From Methylophilus sp. DW102 (GTDB lineage: Bacteria; Pseudomonadota; Gammaproteobacteria; Burkholderiales; Methylophilaceae), in assembly GCF_037076555.1 (NCBI RefSeq), contig NZ_AP029023.1, positions 2,294,001 to 2,358,000 on the forward strand: DNA of 64,000 nt, written 5' to 3'. The position numbers and the translations under genes are program-made. Under the pieces are notes generated by a model that was not told the DNA's origin, did not search any database, and saw only the letters and a program-made list of their open reading frames with translations. Positions 60,582-64,000 of this stretch are shown piece by piece (the first letter of the stretch is position 1; every line of letters starts with the position of its first letter).

Positions 60582-61763
60582 ATGAGTACAAATACGCTAT
60601 TGATTCTGGATGATGATGTCACGCTGACGACCCTGATGACTGCCGTCGCGAGAGACTTGGCGTTTGAGGTCAAACACTGTGAAGATGGCAGGCAATTTAT
60701 CGATGCCATCCTCGCCTGGAAGCCATCGCACCTGGCCATCGATTTGGTCATGCCGAGTATTGATGGCATTGAGATTCTGAAAACGCTGGCGCGTATGGAC
60801 TGCCAAAGCAGCATTATCCTGACCAGCGGCATCGGTTCAGCGCTACTGCCACTGGCGCAACTGACCGCCTTGGAACATCAATTGAATATCCGCGGCATTT
60901 TGCATCACCCGGTCTTACCGCATCTGCTGCAAAAATTGCTGGCGGACCATCCTTCCGTCGATTTGCATGCCACGGATCATACAGAAGTCATCAAACCACT
61001 CAGCATAGACCACGAGAGCATAAACGAGGCGATCCGCCAGCAGCAATTCGTCGTCTATTATCAACCACAAATCGAGTTATTTACCGGCGAGGTGATAGGC
61101 TTTGAGGCATTGCTGCGCTGGCAACACCCACAGCAGGGCATCCAGTTACCCGAATTATTTATTCATGTGGCAGAAGACACTGGGCAAATAGAAGCCCTGA
61201 CTGAATACGTGGTTGTGACAGGCATCCAGTTTATCCAATCCATCAGTTCAACCCTATGCTTGTCGGTCAACATTTCAGCCAAAAGCCTGCACAATGACCG
61301 TTTGATCAAGATGCTGGAACAAGTCTGCCAACGGTTTGCCTTCGATCCCGCACGCATGATTCTGGAATTGACCGAAACCGCCACCATGCTGGATACACAA
61401 CAGGCGGAAAGAATCCTGACTCACTTACGTGAACAAGGCTTTAAGCTTAGTATTGATGATTTTGGCACGGGCTATTCTTCGATGTCGCAATTAGCGGCGT
61501 TGCCATTTACCGAGCTCAAAATTGACAAATCATTTGTCACTACCATGGAGGCCTCTTCCAAATCACGCAAGGTGATTGCCTCTACGCTCAAACTGGCAGA
61601 AAGCCTGGGGCTGGAGACGATTGCCGAAGGCATAGAAAACAGTATGGCCGCCATCGGTTTACGGGAGCTGGGCTGCCGCTTCGGGCAAGGCTATTTTTTT
61701 GCCAGACCCATGGATGCGGCCGCCAGCAAAGTCTGGCTAAGCCACTGGAACGGACAACGCTGA
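60582..61763 (+). CDS. Receiver-EAL c-di-GMP phosphodiesterase
   Basis: A 393-residue response regulator with a near-ideal AAGGAGGTG before its ATG. The receiver domain (residues 1-125) has the acidic triple Asp10-12 and the phosphorylation site Asp54 (AIDLVMPSIDG); the usual Lys is replaced in GILHHP. The EAL domain (150-390) keeps EALLRW, the NISAKSL Asn, ELTET, DDFGTGYSS and KIDKSF, so it should cleave c-di-GMP. No histidine kinase gene is adjacent, so the partner is elsewhere. Confidence 0.92.
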   Translation: MSTNTLLILDDDVTLTTLMTAVARDLAFEVKHCEDGRQFIDAILAWKPSHLAIDLVMPSIDGIEILKTLARMDCQSSIILTSGIGSALLPLAQLTALEHQLNIRGILHHPVLPHLLQKLLADHPSVDLHATDHTEVIKPLSIDHESINEAIRQQQFVVYYQPQIELFTGEVIGFEALLRWQHPQQGIQLPELFIHVAEDTGQIEALTEYVVVTGIQFIQSISSTLCLSVNISAKSLHNDRLIKMLEQVCQRFAFDPARMILELTETATMLDTQQAERILTHLREQGFKLSIDDFGTGYSSMSQLAALPFTELKIDKSFVTTMEASSKSRKVIASTLKLAESLGLETIAEGIENSMAAIGLRELGCRFGQGYFFARPMDAAASKVWLSHWNGQR

Positions 61764-61816
61764 CCGCAGCAGCTGGCCCCGGCATATGGCCAAGGCAGCG
61801 CCTGACCCGATGCCGG

Positions 61817-63724
61817 TCAGGTACGCAGGTAACTGACGATCTCGGGTTCAACCATCGGGCTGGCATAGTAAAAGCCCTGGATAATCTTGCAGCCCATGGA
61901 GGATAGCAAGTCGACCTGCTGCTGTGTCTCGGCGCCTTCCACCACGCAATCAACGCCAATGCCATGAGACAAGGCCAGAATCGAACGCACGATCATTTTG
62001 CTCTTCGGATTGGTTTCCATATCATGCACAAAGCTGCGGTCCACCTTGATTTTGTTAAGCGGCAAACCTTGCACGTGACTCAGGCTGGAGTAACCGGTCC
62101 CAAAATCATCCAGCGCCAGGGAAACACCAGTTTGCCGTAACAACTCGATATTGTTTCTGCTCACAATAAAATCCTGAAGCAAGGCAGTCTCAGTCAACTC
62201 AAAGGTAATCCGTGCAGGATCGACACCACTGGCGGAGAGCATCGCCACCAGATCCTGCACCACCTTATCACTGATAATATCAAACGCCGACAGATTAAAA
62301 GACAAGCCAATCTGGGCAGGCCAGGCCTGCACGGCCTGCAAGGCCTGAGAAAACAAAGTCAGCGTCAGACTGGAGATCATGCCTATACTTTCAGCCACCG
62401 GGATAAATACACACGGGCTGACCATCCCCAGTGCCGGACTGTTCCAGCGCGCCAGACATTCAAAGGCGATGGTACGACCAGAGGGGATATCCACCATCGG
62501 TTGAAAGACCAGGAAAAATTCTTGAACCAGATCCGCAGAACGTAACGCCCGCTCAATTTGCAGGCGGCTTTGCAGCCGTTCAAGATGACGGGCCGAAAAC
62601 AGCTCGGTATGGCTGCGCCCCGTGTTCTTTGCATGGTAGAGCGCATAATCCGCATACTCATAGAGTTTCTCAGACGTATCATCCACCTCAGGAAACACCG
62701 CAATACCGATAGAGGCGCTCAAATTGAATAACATCCCCTCTACGGCTACCGGCTCTTCAATCAGCGCAATCAAAGACTGACCAAGCTGCTTGAGCGCCGC
62801 TTCATCGCCAGCAAAATGCTTGTGAAAGGCAAATTCGTCGCCGCCCAAGCGGTAGAAGTGAATAGGATGCTGACATCGCGGGTAATGCTTGAGACGCCGA
62901 CCGATTTCCACCAGCACAAGGTCACCAATGCGGTGCCCATGTGCATCATTCACCTGCTTGAACTTGTCGAGATCAATAATGCCAATCGCAAATTTTTTGC
63001 CTTCTGTTTTCAGATGCTCCAGCGATTGCGCTTTAATCGTGGCAAAAAACTGGCGGCGGTTTGGCAGTTCAGTCAGCATGTCCACATTGGCCAGGCGCGC
63101 ATTTTCGGCGGCCAGATTTTGAGCGTGTAACGAACTGTAGACCAGGGAATCAAAGCTCTTGTTGCGGCGGTACATGGCAATCAACATGCCAATCTCAAAA
63201 ATCAGGATCATGAATGCAAATGAATGGCTATATTCAATGTCGGCATACAGCACGTAAGCAAGCGTGGTGACGATCAGCATCAGATTGTAAAGGTAGGCCG
63301 GCCGACCAAGGCTGACCAGCAGAAACGGGAAACAGATGCCATATAGCGTCATCTGCACGACCAAAAAGTAGCGGCTGTAGCCTGATGAGTCTTGCAGCAG
63401 ATGCAGGTCGCAAATCACAGTGGTGATGCCCGCCACAAGCAGCAAACTGGCGAAAAACTGCAAGCGTTTGCGAACCACATCCGTGTGCGGCTTTTCCTTG
63501 CGGTGAATAAACCAGTAGACAAACACTGCGGCCGAAACCAGCGTGAGCAAGGCAGGCACGACAAAGGACCAGACAAAGGGCTCATTACGGTGAAACACCG
63601 AGATTTGTGTCAGCATCGCCACCACTGCAGCCACAATCACTACAGGCACATAAGGCAGCAACGAAAAGTATCTGGCGTAAAGGATGTTTTCGTCAAAATG
63701 ACGGTAATATCGTAGGTCAATCAT
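61817..63724 (-). CDS. Membrane GGDEF-EAL protein
   Basis: A 635-residue protein: about six membrane helices (20-190), GGDEF (205-370) with intact YRLGGDEFAF, and EAL (385-630). The EAL signature reads ECL (IAFECLARW), a change at the middle position only, while DDFGTGYSS, KVDRSF and VEGAE are kept. Phosphodiesterase activity is therefore plausible but not sure. Its membrane part is homologous to the GGDEF protein at 59113. ATG 63724 is taken as the start; the ORF track form from GTG 63733 adds three residues. Confidence 0.9.
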   Translation of the reverse strand: MIDLRYYRHFDENILYARYFSLLPYVPVVIVAAVVAMLTQISVFHRNEPFVWSFVVPALLTLVSAAVFVYWFIHRKEKPHTDVVRKRLQFFASLLLVAGITTVICDLHLLQDSSGYSRYFLVVQMTLYGICFPFLLVSLGRPAYLYNLMLIVTTLAYVLYADIEYSHSFAFMILIFEIGMLIAMYRRNKSFDSLVYSSLHAQNLAAENARLANVDMLTELPNRRQFFATIKAQSLEHLKTEGKKFAIGIIDLDKFKQVNDAHGHRIGDLVLVEIGRRLKHYPRCQHPIHFYRLGGDEFAFHKHFAGDEAALKQLGQSLIALIEEPVAVEGMLFNLSASIGIAVFPEVDDTSEKLYEYADYALYHAKNTGRSHTELFSARHLERLQSRLQIERALRSADLVQEFFLVFQPMVDIPSGRTIAFECLARWNSPALGMVSPCVFIPVAESIGMISSLTLTLFSQALQAVQAWPAQIGLSFNLSAFDIISDKVVQDLVAMLSASGVDPARITFELTETALLQDFIVSRNNIELLRQTGVSLALDDFGTGYSSLSHVQGLPLNKIKVDRSFVHDMETNPKSKMIVRSILALSHGIGVDCVVEGAETQQQVDLLSSMGCKIIQGFYYASPMVEPEIVSYLRT

Positions 63725-63849
63725 GGGTAACACATCAAAATCTCAAAATTCGGCCCTGCCGGAACAGCCGCAAACACGCCCTATTTGCAGCAGGTGAGTA
63801 TATTGGCAAATAGGCCGGGGGTTTTGTTAAATAATGCAAAAATAGAGAG

Positions 63850-63880
63850 GATCAACCGCGGTTGATCTGGATGCATCCAG
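63850..63880. promoter_or_regulatory. Two abutting perfect palindromes
   Basis: GATCAACCGCGGTTGATC (63850-63867) is an 18-base palindrome. It shares its last C with CTGGATGCATCCAG (63867-63880), a 14-base palindrome. They lie upstream of the GGDEF-EAL gene (minus) and of a possible plus-strand gene at the window edge, a suitable place for an operator pair. Confidence 0.6.
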
Positions 63881-63949
63881 CCCGGCAACTGCTTTTGCCA
63901 TGCTGGACACGACTTGCTATGTTTATTTACCGAAGATTTCGTATCACGA

Positions 63950-64000
63950 ATGTCCGGTTTTTTTGAGAATCAGGCAACAAGCGATGCAACCCTGGCCATC
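63950..64000 (+). CDS. Possible start of a gene running off the right edge
   Basis: An open frame from ATG 63950 (MSGFFENQATSDATLAI) continues to the last base. Only 17 codons are visible and the ribosome site is weak, so this is tentative. Its interest is that the palindrome pair at 63850-63880 would lie about 70 bases upstream. Confidence 0.3.
   Translation, partial: MSGFFENQATSDATLAI

Overview
The window reads as a chromosome segment of a methylotrophic betaproteobacterium, most likely a member of the Methylophilaceae. This is inferred from two copies of the pyrroloquinoline quinone (PQQ) precursor peptide gene pqqA, a cytochrome c-L (MxaG/XoxG) type protein, a PQQ-dependent sugar dehydrogenase, PEP-CTERM proteins, and FecI/FecR/TonB-dependent receptor cassettes. 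No rRNA, tRNA, CRISPR array, insertion sequence or phage gene was recognised.

Left part (1-18.4 kb): small mixed-strand units. A truncated AraC-type regulator diverges from a carboxymuconolactone decarboxylase family gene. Then follow pqqA copy 1, an alpha/beta hydrolase, a BON-domain protein, a cytochrome c-L-like lipoprotein, a divergent cyclopropane fatty acid synthase homologue and a sorbosone dehydrogenase-like protein. A NarL-type regulator split into two ORFs, several small stress or envelope proteins, and pqqA copy 2 come next. After these are nhaA, pldA, a Tas-like aldo/keto reductase, a GAF-PAS-GGDEF protein and three exported or lipoprotein genes.

Middle and right part (18.4-58.5 kb): about 40 kb in which every recognised gene lies on the minus strand. 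Three ECF sigma / FecR / TonB-dependent receptor cassettes sit at 18.4-23.6, 27.4-32.7 and 53.2-58.5 kb. The receptors have nearly the same plug and barrel but different periplasmic signalling heads. The second cassette is followed by exbB-exbD-tonB. Between cassettes two and three lies one continuous array: two paralogous exported proteins, an RTX protein, a type I secretion system with two tandem ATPases, then a type II secretion/MSHA-like assembly operon (gspG, gspF, gspE, inner-membrane assembly proteins, a lipoprotein secretin, three pseudopilin-like proteins). Two PEP-CTERM proteins lie between cassette one and tonB.

Right end (59-64 kb): c-di-GMP genes, namely a membrane GGDEF protein, a receiver-EAL protein and a membrane GGDEF-EAL protein that shares its sensor type with the first.

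Working model (inference): the TonB system energises three receptors that sense and import related ligands, with sigma factors tuned to each. The RTX protein and the two exported paralogues are possible extracellular partners of the adjacent receptor. The most unusual features are the head-swapped receptor family with its Cys-bounded variable insert, and the joining of type I and type II-like secretion genes in one array.
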